Source: Bin87 sp026710825
GTDB taxonomy: Bacteria; Chloroflexota; Dehalococcoidia; Lucifugimonadales; UBA3495
NCBI GenBank assembly: GCA_965232815.1
Contig: OZ247427.1
Location: 496,001 to 560,000, forward strand
Reading direction: 5' to 3'
DNA: 64,000 nucleotides
Shown here: positions 32,514 to 41,733 of the stretch, piece by piece
Layout of the letters: every line of letters begins with the position of its first letter
How positions within the stretch are numbered: the stretch's first letter is position 1
Translations under genes and position numbers: made by a program
The notes under the pieces: model-generated
Told to the model about the DNA's origin: nothing
The model's input: the letters and a program-made list of their open reading frames with translations, nothing else
Database searches by the model: none

Positions 32514-35033
32514 GTGGAGGCCAGGGCAACGGGAATAACGGAAACGGTAGATCGCGAATCTGCGGTATCGGTAAGGCGGCGCATCCGGGATGCAATGATG
32601 GCGGCCGGCATCGCCGAGTCCTATAACGAAAGGACCGGCGAACTGACTGACAACGCCCGAGTCGTGCTCCAAAGGCGCTATTTGTCCAAGGATAGGGAGG
32701 GCAATGTGCTGGAGGACCCGGAGGGCATGTTCCGCAGGGTGGCCAACAACCTCTCGCAATCCGACCTGGAGTATGGAGCGACGGAAGAGGAGCGTCAGGC
32801 AACCGAGGACGCGTTCTACCAGGTGATGCGCCGGCTGGAATTTTTGCCCAACTCGCCGACCCTGATGAATGCGGGTCGGGAGTTGCAGCAGTTATCCGCC
32901 TGCTTCGTCCTTCCCGTTGAGGACTCCCTGGACTCGATATTCACCAAGGTCAAGCAGACCGCTCTGATCCACAAGAGCGGAGGCGGGACGGGTTTCGCGT
33001 TTTCCAGGCTGCGGCCAGAGGGCGACGTGGTCGGCTCCACGGGCGGCGTAGCGTCCGGGCCGGTGAGCTTCATCAACGCGTTTGACGCGGCGACCGACGT
33101 TGTGAAACAGGGCGGGACGCGCCGGGGCGCCAACATGGGGATCCTGCACGTCACGCACCCTGACATCATGTCGTTCATCACGTCGAAAGAAGACGGCCAG
33201 CACCTGAGCAACTTCAACATCTCCGTGGCGGTGAACGAGGATTTCATGCGCCGCGTGGAGCAAGACCAAGCATATGATCTGGTGAACCCGAGGACGGGCC
33301 AAATCACGGATCAACTGAATGCCAGGGAAGTGTTCGAGCGGATGACCGAGTTGGCCTGGCGCACCGGGGACCCGGGGATCGTGTTCCTGGACCGGATCAA
33401 CCGGGACAACCCAAATCCGCAGTTGGGCGACATCGAGTCCACCAATCCGTGCGGCGAGCAACCGCTGCTGCCCTATGAGTCATGCAACCTGGGTTCCCTG
33501 AACCTGGCGCGGATGGTGCAATACGATGGCGACGACGTTGGCATCAACTGGTCCCGTATGTCGGAGGTTATCAAGACCGCGGTCCACATGCTGGACAGCG
33601 TCATCGACATGAACGACTATCCCATCGATGAGATCGCCGACATGAGCCGCAAAACGCGGCGCATCGGCCTGGGCGTGATGGGTTGGTCGGACCTCCTGAT
33701 CCAGATGGGTGTTCGCTACGACAGCGACGAGGCCCTGGAAGTGGCGGAAGGGGTGATGCAGTTCATCCAGAGCGAGACCTACCGGGCCTCCGAGGAACTG
33801 TCTGAGGCGCGCGGCCCGTTCCCGGAGTGGGAGCGCAGCGCGTACAACCGGGGACTCAACCCGCAGCGGATGCGGAATTCGGCTCCGGTTACCATCGCGC
33901 CCACCGGGACCATCAGCATCATCGCGGGAGCGTCCAGCGGGATTGAGCCGTTGTTTGCGCTTTCCTTCGTGCGGAACGTGATGGATCGAACCCGCCTGGT
34001 GGAAGGCAACAGCTATTTTGAAGCGGTGGCCCGAAACGAGGGGTTCTACTCCGAGGAGTTGATGGAACAGTTGGCCGCGGTGGGGTCGTTGGAAGACCTG
34101 GAAGTGCCCAGTTGGGTCAAGCAGGTATTCCGGGTGTCGCACGACATCGACCCCCGCTGGCATGTCAAGATGCAGGGAGCGTTCCAGAAATACACCGACA
34201 ACGCGGTGTCCAAGACCATCAATTTCCCACACGACGCGACGGTGGACGATGTCGCCGAAGCGTACCAATCGGCGTATGCGCTGGGCTGCAAGGGGATCAC
34301 GGTGTACCGGGATGGCAGCAAGGCCGAGCAGGTATTGAGCACGGGCGCGACCGGGGAAACATCTGAAACCAACGGGTCCGCATCGGTGGTGGAGATCGAG
34401 GTCCCCGGGCCCCGGATTCCGCGGGAGCGACCTCGCCAGACCCAGGGCATTACGGAACGGGTCCGCACGGGCCACGGGAACATGTACGTAACCGTGAACC
34501 TGGACGGCGACGGCAAACCGTTCGAGGTATTCGGAACGATGGGCAAGGCCGGCGGTTGCGACGCGGCGCTCCTGGAAGCGGTATCGCGCCTGGTATCACT
34601 GGCGCTGCGCGCCGGGATCGACACCAGCGAAGTGACCCGGCAGTTGCGGGGCATCACGTGCTGTCCGGCGTGGGACGACGGGACGCTGGTGCGTTCTGGT
34701 CCGGACGCCGTGGCCATCGTGCTGGACAACCTGACTGAAGGCTTGGGCGGCGAATCCGGCACGCCGGACGGGGTGCAGTTGACGCTGCCCTCAGGATTGC
34801 CCGGCTACGGCGGCGACGGGGTCGATGTGCGCGCCTTCCTGCCACCGGGGACCATCGTGGGAGGGACGCCCGAGACCGGAAACGGGAATGGAAACGGCAA
34901 CAGTAATGGGCATACCGTACCCCGAGCGGCCGAGTTGACCTATTCGCAAAGGTGCCCTGAATGCAACGGCGGAGTGGTGAACCAGGAGGGCTGCCTGACC
35001 TGCTATTCCTGCGGCTGGAATAAGTGCGAGTAG
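32514..35033 (+). CDS. nrdJ: Vitamin B12-dependent (class II) ribonucleotide reductase
   Basis: Makes dNTPs using adenosylcobalamin, working with or without oxygen. About 839 residues. Motifs seen are L-S-A-C-F-V-L-P-V-E-D-S-L (substrate-site Cys), N-P-C-G-E-Q-P-L-L-P-Y-E-S-C-N-L-G-S (active-site Cys and Glu) and the P-T-G-T-I-S-I-I-A-G loop. A C-terminal metal-binding tail reads C-P-E-C-N-G-G...C-L-T-C-Y-S-C-G-W-N-K-C. The start GTG 32514 has AGGGAGG six bases upstream. A Gly/Asn-rich linker precedes the tail. No cobalamin riboswitch is apparent upstream. Confidence 0.96.
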   Translation: MEARATGITETVDRESAVSVRRRIRDAMMAAGIAESYNERTGELTDNARVVLQRRYLSKDREGNVLEDPEGMFRRVANNLSQSDLEYGATEEERQATEDAFYQVMRRLEFLPNSPTLMNAGRELQQLSACFVLPVEDSLDSIFTKVKQTALIHKSGGGTGFAFSRLRPEGDVVGSTGGVASGPVSFINAFDAATDVVKQGGTRRGANMGILHVTHPDIMSFITSKEDGQHLSNFNISVAVNEDFMRRVEQDQAYDLVNPRTGQITDQLNAREVFERMTELAWRTGDPGIVFLDRINRDNPNPQLGDIESTNPCGEQPLLPYESCNLGSLNLARMVQYDGDDVGINWSRMSEVIKTAVHMLDSVIDMNDYPIDEIADMSRKTRRIGLGVMGWSDLLIQMGVRYDSDEALEVAEGVMQFIQSETYRASEELSEARGPFPEWERSAYNRGLNPQRMRNSAPVTIAPTGTISIIAGASSGIEPLFALSFVRNVMDRTRLVEGNSYFEAVARNEGFYSEELMEQLAAVGSLEDLEVPSWVKQVFRVSHDIDPRWHVKMQGAFQKYTDNAVSKTINFPHDATVDDVAEAYQSAYALGCKGITVYRDGSKAEQVLSTGATGETSETNGSASVVEIEVPGPRIPRERPRQTQGITERVRTGHGNMYVTVNLDGDGKPFEVFGTMGKAGGCDAALLEAVSRLVSLALRAGIDTSEVTRQLRGITCCPAWDDGTLVRSGPDAVAIVLDNLTEGLGGESGTPDGVQLTLPSGLPGYGGDGVDVRAFLPPGTIVGGTPETGNGNGNGNSNGHTVPRAAELTYSQRCPECNGGVVNQEGCLTCYSCGWNKCE

Positions 35034-35068
35034 ACACCGGGCGAATTCCCTAGTGGTACGCACATATA

Positions 35069-35100
35069 ATTACCCCGCAAGGGCGAACCTGCGGGGTAAT
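35069..35100 (+). terminator. Hairpin after nrdJ, possible terminator
   Basis: An 11-bp perfect stem (ATTACCCCGCA and complement) has a 10-base loop, 35 bp after the nrdJ stop. It lacks a T run. Its CCCCGCA/TGCGGGG core is the same as in the terminator at 35371. Confidence 0.55.
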
Positions 35101-35245
35101 GTAGTGGACGCCCGGCCAAACCGGGGACTCCCACGACGGCTTTGTGAAGCCGCCGGTATTGTGCCAGCGGTGTTGTCGTAGGGTCAAGAGAGGGGCGGTC
35201 AATCGCTGCCCTGTTTGGCAATTCTATGGGCAAAGGTGGTGTGCC

Positions 35246-35365
35246 ATGGCCAAAACGGCAAGCGGCACCAAGTCCGTACACGTTCGGTCGCACCGAAAAC
35301 GTGACGGCACCGTAGTGCCAACACACAAACGGTCCACGCCGAAAACTTCCAAAGGAAGTCGGTAA
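35246..35365 (+). CDS. Very small basic protein (39 residues) with R-K-R-D-G-T motif
   Basis: A 39-residue Lys/Arg/Ser/Thr-rich protein. The V-H-V-R-S-H-R-K-R-D-G-T-V-V-P-T-H-K-R core resembles short motifs found in many tiny or C-terminal basic segments (V-x-x-H-x-R-K-D-G-T-x-V-x-x-H). It probably binds nucleic acid, but this is a guess. AAAGGTGG precedes the ATG. It is followed at once by a strong terminator, which supports expression as a unit of its own. Confidence 0.6.
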   Translation: MAKTASGTKSVHVRSHRKRDGTVVPTHKRSTPKTSKGSR

Positions 35366-35370
35366 AGGCC

Positions 35371-35404
35371 AGCCCCGCAGGCCGATTGGTCTGCGGGGTT
35401 TTAA
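35371..35404 (+). terminator. Rho-independent terminator after the 39-residue gene
   Basis: Stem CCCCGCAG/CTGCGGGG with a 10-base loop is followed by TTTTAAATTT, six bp after the stop codon. Confidence 0.88.
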
Positions 35405-35673
35405 ATTTCGATGACCTTACAAACCGGTATACATAGAGAGGCCTATCGTCATCCAAAATCAGAGCGTCGCCCCACAACAAGATTCGCTGAACCGAGTATG
35501 AGCGCTGTCGGGGAATTTACCTGTATTCTTGCCGTCGCAGGGATGACAGCGCATGATCAGGGACGTCGAATCCTTAGTTTGCCAAATTTCGCGTGAGCAA
35601 TGTTTAGAGGGCGCCGTGATATAATCCGCTACCATCGATTTGGAGTCGGCTCCCGCGATATCTGAGGCGCATC
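35405..35673. other. Gap upstream of pdxA
   Basis: No gene is seen. A good -10 hexamer TATAAT at 35620-35625 lies 48 bp before the pdxA ATG, but no clear -35 is at the right distance. Confidence 0.45.
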
Positions 35674-36717
35674 ATGACAGAAGCAAGCAGCAGCATTATC
35701 TCCCGCCCGGCTATCGCGATTACGATGGGCGACCCCTGCGGCATCGGGCCGGAGGTGGTAGTCAAGGCGTTGGCGGATCCGCGGATTTACGCCGCGTGCC
35801 GGCCGGTGGTGATCGGCAACGTGTACGCCATGGAGCAAGCGGCCAAGATGACCGGGCTGCCGCTGGGCATCAACCACACCGACGACCCGACATCGGCGGG
35901 CGACAACCCCGCAGCCATCGATGTGGTGGACATCGGGAACCTGAACGTCGAGGACATCACAGTGGGTGAGATCAGTGTCCCGTGCGGCAAGGCGGCGATG
36001 GAGTGGGTGAGCAAGGCGGGCCAGTTGGCGATGGCCGGCGTGGTCGACGGGCTGGCGACGGCCCCGTTGAACAAGGAAGCGGCGGCGCTGGCGGGATACG
36101 AAGCCATCGGGCACATGGAATTGCTGCAGGAACTATCGGGCGCGAAGACCGTGGCGACGATGCTGATGGCCAAAAACTTGCGCGTGGTGCATCTGACCAC
36201 CCACCGCTCGCTGAAAGTCGCGTGCGACTACGTGAGAAAAGACCGCATACTGGACTACCTGCGGCTGACGGACCGGAGTTTCCGGCAATGGGGATTCGAC
36301 AACCCACGGATCGGCGTCGCGGCGCTGAACCCGCATGGCAGCGATGGCGGACTGCTTGGCAATGAAGAAGCCGATGAGATCGCGCCGGCCGTGGGGCAAG
36401 CGCAGTTGGAAGGGATCAATGCCATCGGCCCGGTGCCGGCGGACATCATTTTCCACCAGGCGATCCAGGACCGGTACGACGTGACGCTGTGCATGTACCA
36501 CGACCAGGGCCATATCCCAGTCAAGGTGTATGGGTTTGAAGAGAGCATCACCGCCAACCTGGGGCTGCCATTCATCCGTACATCGGTTGATCACGGGACG
36601 GCGTTCGACATCGCGGGCAAGAACCTGGCCGACCACACCTCGATGGTGGAGTCGATACGCATGGCCGTGGCCTTTGCCCGTGGCGACGGGCTGACCGACG
36701 GCTGGGGCGAGGAATAG
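35674..36717 (+). CDS. pdxA: PdxA-family dehydrogenase (4-hydroxythreonine-4-phosphate dehydrogenase)
   Basis: NAD-dependent, metal-requiring decarboxylating dehydrogenase of vitamin B6 synthesis. 347 residues. Seen are I-A-I-T-M-G-D-P-C-G-I-G-P-E at the start, A-P-L-N-K-E-A, G-H-M-E-L-L, H-x-S-L-K with the metal His, N-P-H-G-S-D-G-G, and M-Y-H-D-Q-G-H-I-P with the last metal site. Some PdxA homologues act on phospho-threonate instead. No second B6 gene is adjacent, and proC follows 4 bp later, so the exact substrate is not settled. Confidence 0.9.
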   Translation: MTEASSSIISRPAIAITMGDPCGIGPEVVVKALADPRIYAACRPVVIGNVYAMEQAAKMTGLPLGINHTDDPTSAGDNPAAIDVVDIGNLNVEDITVGEISVPCGKAAMEWVSKAGQLAMAGVVDGLATAPLNKEAAALAGYEAIGHMELLQELSGAKTVATMLMAKNLRVVHLTTHRSLKVACDYVRKDRILDYLRLTDRSFRQWGFDNPRIGVAALNPHGSDGGLLGNEEADEIAPAVGQAQLEGINAIGPVPADIIFHQAIQDRYDVTLCMYHDQGHIPVKVYGFEESITANLGLPFIRTSVDHGTAFDIAGKNLADHTSMVESIRMAVAFARGDGLTDGWGEE

Positions 36718-36721
36718 CGCG

Positions 36722-37525
36722 ATGAACATCGGCTTTATCGGCGGCGGAACCATGGCCGAGGCGATCCTGGGGGGCATGCTGGACGGCGGGGTTGCCGCCT
36801 CCGGCGACGTGATGATTGGCGAGCCAGTACCTAGTCGGCGCGACTACCTGGCCGAGCGATACGGAGTCGGTGTTTCGGACTCCAACGAACCGGTGATTAC
36901 AGCCTCTGACATGGTCGTGATGGCGGTCAAGCCACAGGATCTTCCGAAGGTTTACATGGATATCGGCGGCGGCTTCCGGGATGGACAATCGATCATGTCC
37001 ATCGTGGCCGGCGCCAAGATGAAATCGCTGGCCGACGGTATGCGTCACGATGGCATCATCCGAGTGATGCCAAATACGCCGGCGCAGATCGGTCAGGGCA
37101 TGACGATGTGGACGTGCGCGTCGTCGGTGAGCGCGGCCCACCGAGATACAACGTCGGCCATCCTGTCCACCATTGGCGATGAAATCTACGTCGACGACGA
37201 GAAATACATGGACATGGCGACTGCGCTGAGCGCCAGCGGTCCGGCGTACGTGTTCATGATTCTGGAAGCGATGATCGACGCGGGCGTGTACGTCGGCCTG
37301 CCCCGGGACGTGGCGCGGCGACTGGCCCTGCAAACCGTCAAGGGCAGCACAGAGCTGGTGGTGCAGACAGGCCGGCATCCCGCGGAACTGAAAGACATGG
37401 TGACGTCCCCGGGCGGAACGACGGCCGAGGGACTGCAGGCGCTGGAGCGCGCCGGCGTGCCGGCGGCCGTGGTCGACGCCGTAAACGCCGCCTACCTGAA
37501 ATCCATAAGGCTGGGGCAGGACTAA
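36722..37525 (+). CDS. proC: Pyrroline-5-carboxylate reductase
   Basis: Last step of proline synthesis, NADPH-dependent. 267 residues. The N-terminal Rossmann motif G-F-I-G-G-G-T-M-A-E-A-I, the middle A-V-K-P-Q-D-L, the V-M-P-N-T-P-A-Q-I-G-Q-G substrate loop, and the C-terminal signature D-M-V-T-S-P-G-G-T-T-A-E-G-L are all intact. It starts 4 bp after pdxA and lies 26 bp before yggT; proC-yggT is a common pairing. Confidence 0.95.
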   Translation: MNIGFIGGGTMAEAILGGMLDGGVAASGDVMIGEPVPSRRDYLAERYGVGVSDSNEPVITASDMVVMAVKPQDLPKVYMDIGGGFRDGQSIMSIVAGAKMKSLADGMRHDGIIRVMPNTPAQIGQGMTMWTCASSVSAAHRDTTSAILSTIGDEIYVDDEKYMDMATALSASGPAYVFMILEAMIDAGVYVGLPRDVARRLALQTVKGSTELVVQTGRHPAELKDMVTSPGGTTAEGLQALERAGVPAAVVDAVNAAYLKSIRLGQD

Positions 37526-37551
37526 CCACACGTTCGACCCTCGGAGCAGTC

Positions 37552-37824
37552 ATGCTACAACTCCTCAGCCTCATCATCACGCTGTGCTACCTGCTTCTGC
37601 TGGCCAGGATCATTCTGGGTTTCGTAGTACAGTACATGACGATGCAGGGCAACTCTGCACCCGACGTGTTGATCAGGGTGTACGAGGTGGTATTCGGCAT
37701 CACGGAACCGGTGCTGGGACCGATAAGACGAATGCTGCCACAGACGGGGATGATCGACTTCAGCCCGTTGGTGGTGATGGTTATCCTGGTGGTCATTCAG
37801 TACGCGCTCAGAGCGTTGTTATAA
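37552..37824 (+). CDS. YggT-family membrane protein
   Basis: A 90-residue protein with two hydrophobic segments (about 3-25 and 68-88) flanking the family motif Y-E-V-V-F-G-I-T-E-P-V-L-G-P-I-R-R-M-L-P. YggT proteins are linked to membrane or division functions in several bacteria, but the activity is not known. CGGAG precedes the ATG. Confidence 0.88.
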   Translation: MLQLLSLIITLCYLLLLARIILGFVVQYMTMQGNSAPDVLIRVYEVVFGITEPVLGPIRRMLPQTGMIDFSPLVVMVILVVIQYALRALL

Positions 37825-37870
37825 CGAGCGCGGCACGTACCTGACCCGGTGCGCGCATTAGTCCGGCAAG

Positions 37871-38506
37871 ATGCCACGGCCTCGCGGAAAGTTCTGGACG
37901 GCCGGTGGCCTGCGCCCCGGGGATCTCTCGTTCCTGCGGTCGGTTTACGCGGACGGCCTGCCGGAGCGGTCTGAGTCGCCCCGCCTGGTAGTGCTGTGCG
38001 GACTGCCGGGCACCGGCAAATCGCACTTCGCCAGAAAACTGACCTCCCGGGCGCCGTTCGTATGGTTGAGCAGCGACCGTACGCGGAAACTGCTGGTGGC
38101 ACACCCGGCTTACAGCCGGCGGGAGCACCGCCGGGTATTCGCGGCGATGCACGTATTGACCCGGGGGTATTTGCTTGAAGGCTACTCGGTGGTGTTCGAC
38201 GCCACCAACCTGAACGAAGGGGTTCGGGCTCCGCTCTACTCGGTGGCGGAGGAAGTCGGAGTGGAACCGCTCATCATTCGGTTCACGGCACACCCCGACC
38301 TCGTGTGGGAGCGTATGGCCGAAAGGGCCGACGGGACGGCAGACGCCGCCCAGAGCGATGCCGGTTGGGACGTGTATTCCCGGATGGCCGTGGCGGACCA
38401 GGCGGTGCCACGACCGCACATCCTGGTGCAGGGGCCGGAGGATGTGGAGGAAGTTATGACTGCGGTTTTGAGGGGAACGGGCTGGAATCCTGTTGTGTCG
38501 GAGTAA
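37871..38506 (+). CDS. P-loop ATP-binding kinase-like protein (AAA_33/PNK type)
   Basis: A 211-residue protein with Walker A G-L-P-G-T-G-K-S at 44-51, then S-S-D-R-T-R-K and V-V-F-D-A-T-N-L near 115-122. This is the layout of the zeta-toxin/polynucleotide-kinase-like P-loop family that phosphorylates small molecules or nucleic acid ends. The N-terminal 35 residues are variable. Substrate unknown; it sits between yggT and pepA without an obvious partner, so a toxin role is not supported. Confidence 0.8.
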   Translation: MPRPRGKFWTAGGLRPGDLSFLRSVYADGLPERSESPRLVVLCGLPGTGKSHFARKLTSRAPFVWLSSDRTRKLLVAHPAYSRREHRRVFAAMHVLTRGYLLEGYSVVFDATNLNEGVRAPLYSVAEEVGVEPLIIRFTAHPDLVWERMAERADGTADAAQSDAGWDVYSRMAVADQAVPRPHILVQGPEDVEEVMTAVLRGTGWNPVVSE

Positions 38507-38568
38507 GCGCGGCGGCATAATCTGGCAGCAATCGGGCAAAACATGCCCAGCCTTGACGGGGGAGAGTT

Positions 38569-40101
38569 ATGCCAACCACGGTGAAAGTTGCAGCCGGGGA
38601 CGCCACCGATTTCGCCACGCCGGCATTGGTGGTCAACCTGTTCGAGGGAGTCACGCAACCGGGTGGCGCGACGGGCGCCGTGGACCGGGCGCTGTATGGA
38701 GCAATTTCGTCGCTCATAGCGGACGGCGAGATCAAGGGCAAGCTCGGCGAGTTGACGCTGGTGCACACGCTGGGTCGGATACCGGCAGCGCGGGTGATAG
38801 TGGCCGGCCTGGGCAAGGCTGCCGACTTCGACACCGGGAGCGTCCGGCGGGTCAGCGGGGACGTGGCGAGGTTCCTGAGGCGCAAGGGCGTCACCGAGTA
38901 CGCCACCATCGCCCACGGCGCCGGCATCGGCGGGCTGGATACCGGAGCGAGCGCACAAGCCATCGCGGAAGGCACGCTACTGGGCCTGTACAGATTCGAC
39001 ACCTACCGCAGCAACGGCAGCCGTGATGGCGAGGGTGAGGCTGGTAACGGAATCGACGCGGTTACGATTGTGGAGCGGGACGCCGGTCACATTGACGCCC
39101 TGGCATCGGGAGCCACCATCGGGACGACGCTGGCGGAGTCCACCATGCTGGCGCGGGACCTGGTGAACCATCCGGCCAATGTGATGACCCCGACCAGGAT
39201 GGCGGAAACGGCACGCCAGGTTGCCGAGGCCGTCGGCCTGGACCTGGACGTCATGGACAGTGACCGCATGGCGCAGCACGGCATGGGCGCGTTTCTGGGC
39301 GTGGCGCAGGGCAGCGAGGAACCGCCGAAGCTGATCATCCTGACGTATCGCGGCGACCCGGACAACCCCCACAACAACCTGGGACTGGTGGGCAAGGGAA
39401 TCACGTTCGACACGGGCGGCATCTCGCTGAAACCAGCCGCCAACATGGAGGCGATGAAGGGCGACATGGCCGGCGGGGCATCGGTGATTGCCGCGATGCG
39501 GGCCATCGGGACGCTCAAACCCAAGATCAACGTTACCGGACTGATCGCCGCCACCGAGAACATGCCGGGCGGGCGAGCCCAGAGACCCGGCGACGTGGTG
39601 ACGGCCATGAACGGCAAGACAATCGAGGTAATCAACACCGACGCGGAAGGCCGTCTGGTGCTGGCGGATGCAATGTGTTACGCCCGCAGCCTGGGAATCA
39701 CTCGAATGGTGGACGTGGCAACGCTCACCGGGGCGATGGTGGTGACGCTGGGCAAGGCGTGCACTGGAATGATGGGCAACTCGTCGGAGTTGGCGAAGCA
39801 GGTCAGCAAGGCCGGGGACGGCAGCGGCGAGAGGTTCTGGGAACTGCCCATGCTGGAGGACTACCGCGATTTGATCCGGTCGGACGTGGCGGACATGAAG
39901 AACTCGGGAGGGCGGCAGGCCGGTTCCATCACGGCGGCGATGCTGCTTCGGGAGTTCGCGGAGGACGCGGATTGGGTCCACCTGGACATCGCCGGCACAT
40001 CCACGGCGTCGAGCGCCAAGGGCCACCTGGTGAAGGGCGCAACGGGGGTGCCCACGCGTACGCTGGCACAGTTGGCGATGAACCTGGCGAACGGGGGCTG
40101 A
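38569..40101 (+). CDS. pepA: Leucyl aminopeptidase (M17)
   Basis: Two-zinc aminopeptidase removing N-terminal residues in the cytoplasm. 510 residues: variable N-terminal domain (1-170) and catalytic domain with V-G-K-G-I-T-F-D-T-G-G-I-S-L-K, M-K-G-D-M-A-G-G and the signature N-T-D-A-E-G-R-L-V-L-A-D-A. GGGGAGAG lies just before the ATG. Length and motifs are normal. The gene converges on gdhA, with a palindrome between them. Confidence 0.96.
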   Translation: MPTTVKVAAGDATDFATPALVVNLFEGVTQPGGATGAVDRALYGAISSLIADGEIKGKLGELTLVHTLGRIPAARVIVAGLGKAADFDTGSVRRVSGDVARFLRRKGVTEYATIAHGAGIGGLDTGASAQAIAEGTLLGLYRFDTYRSNGSRDGEGEAGNGIDAVTIVERDAGHIDALASGATIGTTLAESTMLARDLVNHPANVMTPTRMAETARQVAEAVGLDLDVMDSDRMAQHGMGAFLGVAQGSEEPPKLIILTYRGDPDNPHNNLGLVGKGITFDTGGISLKPAANMEAMKGDMAGGASVIAAMRAIGTLKPKINVTGLIAATENMPGGRAQRPGDVVTAMNGKTIEVINTDAEGRLVLADAMCYARSLGITRMVDVATLTGAMVVTLGKACTGMMGNSSELAKQVSKAGDGSGERFWELPMLEDYRDLIRSDVADMKNSGGRQAGSITAAMLLREFAEDADWVHLDIAGTSTASSAKGHLVKGATGVPTRTLAQLAMNLANGG

Positions 40102-40166
40102 TGCGAGGGGGGTCGATCGTCCCAACGCTCCGTCCATTGTGCCCGGTATGGTTGCTTACTGACCAG

Positions 40167-40199
40167 CCGCTCGTGGTTCGACAGGCTCACCACGAGCGG
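40167..40199. repeat. CCGCTCGTGGT palindrome between convergent genes
   Basis: An 11-bp perfect stem with an 11-base loop (TCGACAGGCTC) lies between pepA and gdhA. The same kind of element (CGTGGTGAGCCTGTCGAACCACG) is, as I recall, dispersed in many Chloroflexota and other genomes. Confidence 0.85.
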
Positions 40200-40252
40200 A
40201 CTGCATCGTCACCGGAAACTAACCGATAGGCTGTGGAACTGATGAAGCGCCG

Positions 40253-41533
40253 CTAAACGAACCCGCGCAGCTTCACAACGTTCGCCACCCGCTCCACACC
40301 GATTTCAAACGCGGCTTCACGGTAAGTGATGCCGTCGGCATGGGCTTTCTGACGGACTGAGTCGTAGGCGGTGACCATCACCTTGCGGAGTTCCTCGTTG
40401 ACGCGAGACTCTTCCCAATGGAACTCCTGGAGGTTCTGCGTCCATTCGAAATACGAGACGGTGACGCCGCCGCCGTTGACGAGGATGTCGGGCAGGACGG
40501 GGATCCGGCGGTCGTTGAGGATGGCGTCGGCGTCGATGGTGATGGGGTGGTTGGCGGCCTCCAGGATCACGTTGGCCCGGATCCTGGGGGCGTTTTCCGC
40601 ATGGATCACGTTGTCGATGGCGGCGGGAACCAGAACATCGCAGGGCAGTTCGAGCATTTCCTCGTTGGAGACGCAATCGCCCTCGGTGCAGTCGGCGATC
40701 GTGCCGTTGCGGTCGCGGTATTTCACCAACCTGCCGACATCAAGGCCGGACGGGTTATACACGCCGCCGTTGACATCGCTGACGGCGATTATCTTGCAGC
40801 CCATCTGGTCCAGACTGTGAGCGGCCCAGTATCCCACGTTGCCGAATCCCTGGATGACTATGCCCGCCGACCTGGGATCCATCTCCAGGTCCTCGGCGGC
40901 TTCCCTCAGGATTATGGATACGCCGCGACCGGTGGCCGCTTCGCGGCCCAGTGAACCTCCCAACTCGACTGGTTTGCCCGTCACGATGGCCGGCGAATGG
41001 CCGTGAATCTGCCCGTAGGCATCCATCATCCAGGCCATCACTTGGGCGTTGGTTCCCAGGTCTGGAGCCGGGATGTCCCGGTGAGGGGACAGGAGGTGCT
41101 CGATGTTCGCGGTGTAACGCCGGGTGAGGCGGTTGAGTTCACCCTCACTGAGGCGGGTGGGATCGCACTGAACGCCTCCCTTGGCTCCGCCGAACGGGAG
41201 ATTCAGGAGGGCATTTTTCCAGGTCATCAGGGACGCGAGCGAACGGACTTCGTCCAGGTCGGCCAGCGGGTGATAGCGGACGCCGCCCTTGTAGGGGCCG
41301 CGGGCTCCATTGTGCTGGACCCGATAGCCGCTGAAAACCTCGATTCTGCCATCGTCCATGCGCACCGGCACCTGGACTCCGAGTTCGCGCCAGGTGCGGC
41401 GGAGCATCTCGCGCAAGCCGTCGGCGAGGTTGAGGCGGTCGGCGGCCCGATCGACGAAATAGTTGACCTCTTCAAATGGGGTCAGTGATCGGTTCGCAAA
41501 TGGGGTCGGTGGTCGGCTGGTTATCGTAGCCAT
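40253..41533 (-). CDS. gdhA: Glutamate dehydrogenase (Glu/Leu/Phe/Val family)
   Basis: Interconverts glutamate and 2-oxoglutarate plus ammonia with NAD(P). 426 residues, as for hexameric GDH-II enzymes. Seen are G-G-V-R-Y-H-P, the catalytic-lysine region P-F-G-G-A-K-G-G-V, P-A-P-D-L-G-T-N, and the Rossmann V-I-Q-G-F-G-N-V-G. GGGAG precedes the ATG. The upstream AT-rich stretch (41545-41600) with ATTATAA elements should hold its promoter. Leucine dehydrogenase is less likely given the length. Confidence 0.93.
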   Translation of the reverse strand: MATITSRPPTPFANRSLTPFEEVNYFVDRAADRLNLADGLREMLRRTWRELGVQVPVRMDDGRIEVFSGYRVQHNGARGPYKGGVRYHPLADLDEVRSLASLMTWKNALLNLPFGGAKGGVQCDPTRLSEGELNRLTRRYTANIEHLLSPHRDIPAPDLGTNAQVMAWMMDAYGQIHGHSPAIVTGKPVELGGSLGREAATGRGVSIILREAAEDLEMDPRSAGIVIQGFGNVGYWAAHSLDQMGCKIIAVSDVNGGVYNPSGLDVGRLVKYRDRNGTIADCTEGDCVSNEEMLELPCDVLVPAAIDNVIHAENAPRIRANVILEAANHPITIDADAILNDRRIPVLPDILVNGGGVTVSYFEWTQNLQEFHWEESRVNEELRKVMVTAYDSVRQKAHADGITYREAAFEIGVERVANVVKLRGFV

Positions 41534-41674
41534 GATTATTCTCCCGATGCTGATTTATAATTATGCGCACTATGCTATGTATTCCATTATAACCCGACCC
41601 TCGCGAAGCCTTTCAGATCGTCGGGCACCGGCCCCGTGAGCGCGCGACGAAGGGTCGGATCACAGAGCTTAAAC

Positions 41675-41702
41675 CGGTAGGGGCGAATGATTATTCGCCC
41701 CT
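41675..41702. repeat. GTAGGGGCGAAT palindrome
   Basis: A 12-bp perfect stem (GTAGGGGCGAAT and complement) around a four-base loop. It lies between two minus-strand genes, 32 bp after the stop of the His-rich unknown. Same family as copies at 22159 and 63668. Confidence 0.88.
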
Positions 41703-41733
41703 ACGCTTCGTGATTGACGATGACAACGTCCAA

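Noticed and set aside
35034..35245. tRNA or known small RNA between nrdJ and the 39-residue gene
   Set aside because: Hairpins are present but no cloverleaf, and no known RNA signature was recognised.
37871..38506. Zeta-toxin of a toxin-antitoxin system
   Set aside because: The P-loop fold is similar, but no small antitoxin gene precedes it; neighbours are yggT and pepA.
38977..40137. 386-residue minus-strand frame opposite pepA
   Set aside because: Shadow of a gene with intact M17 motifs.
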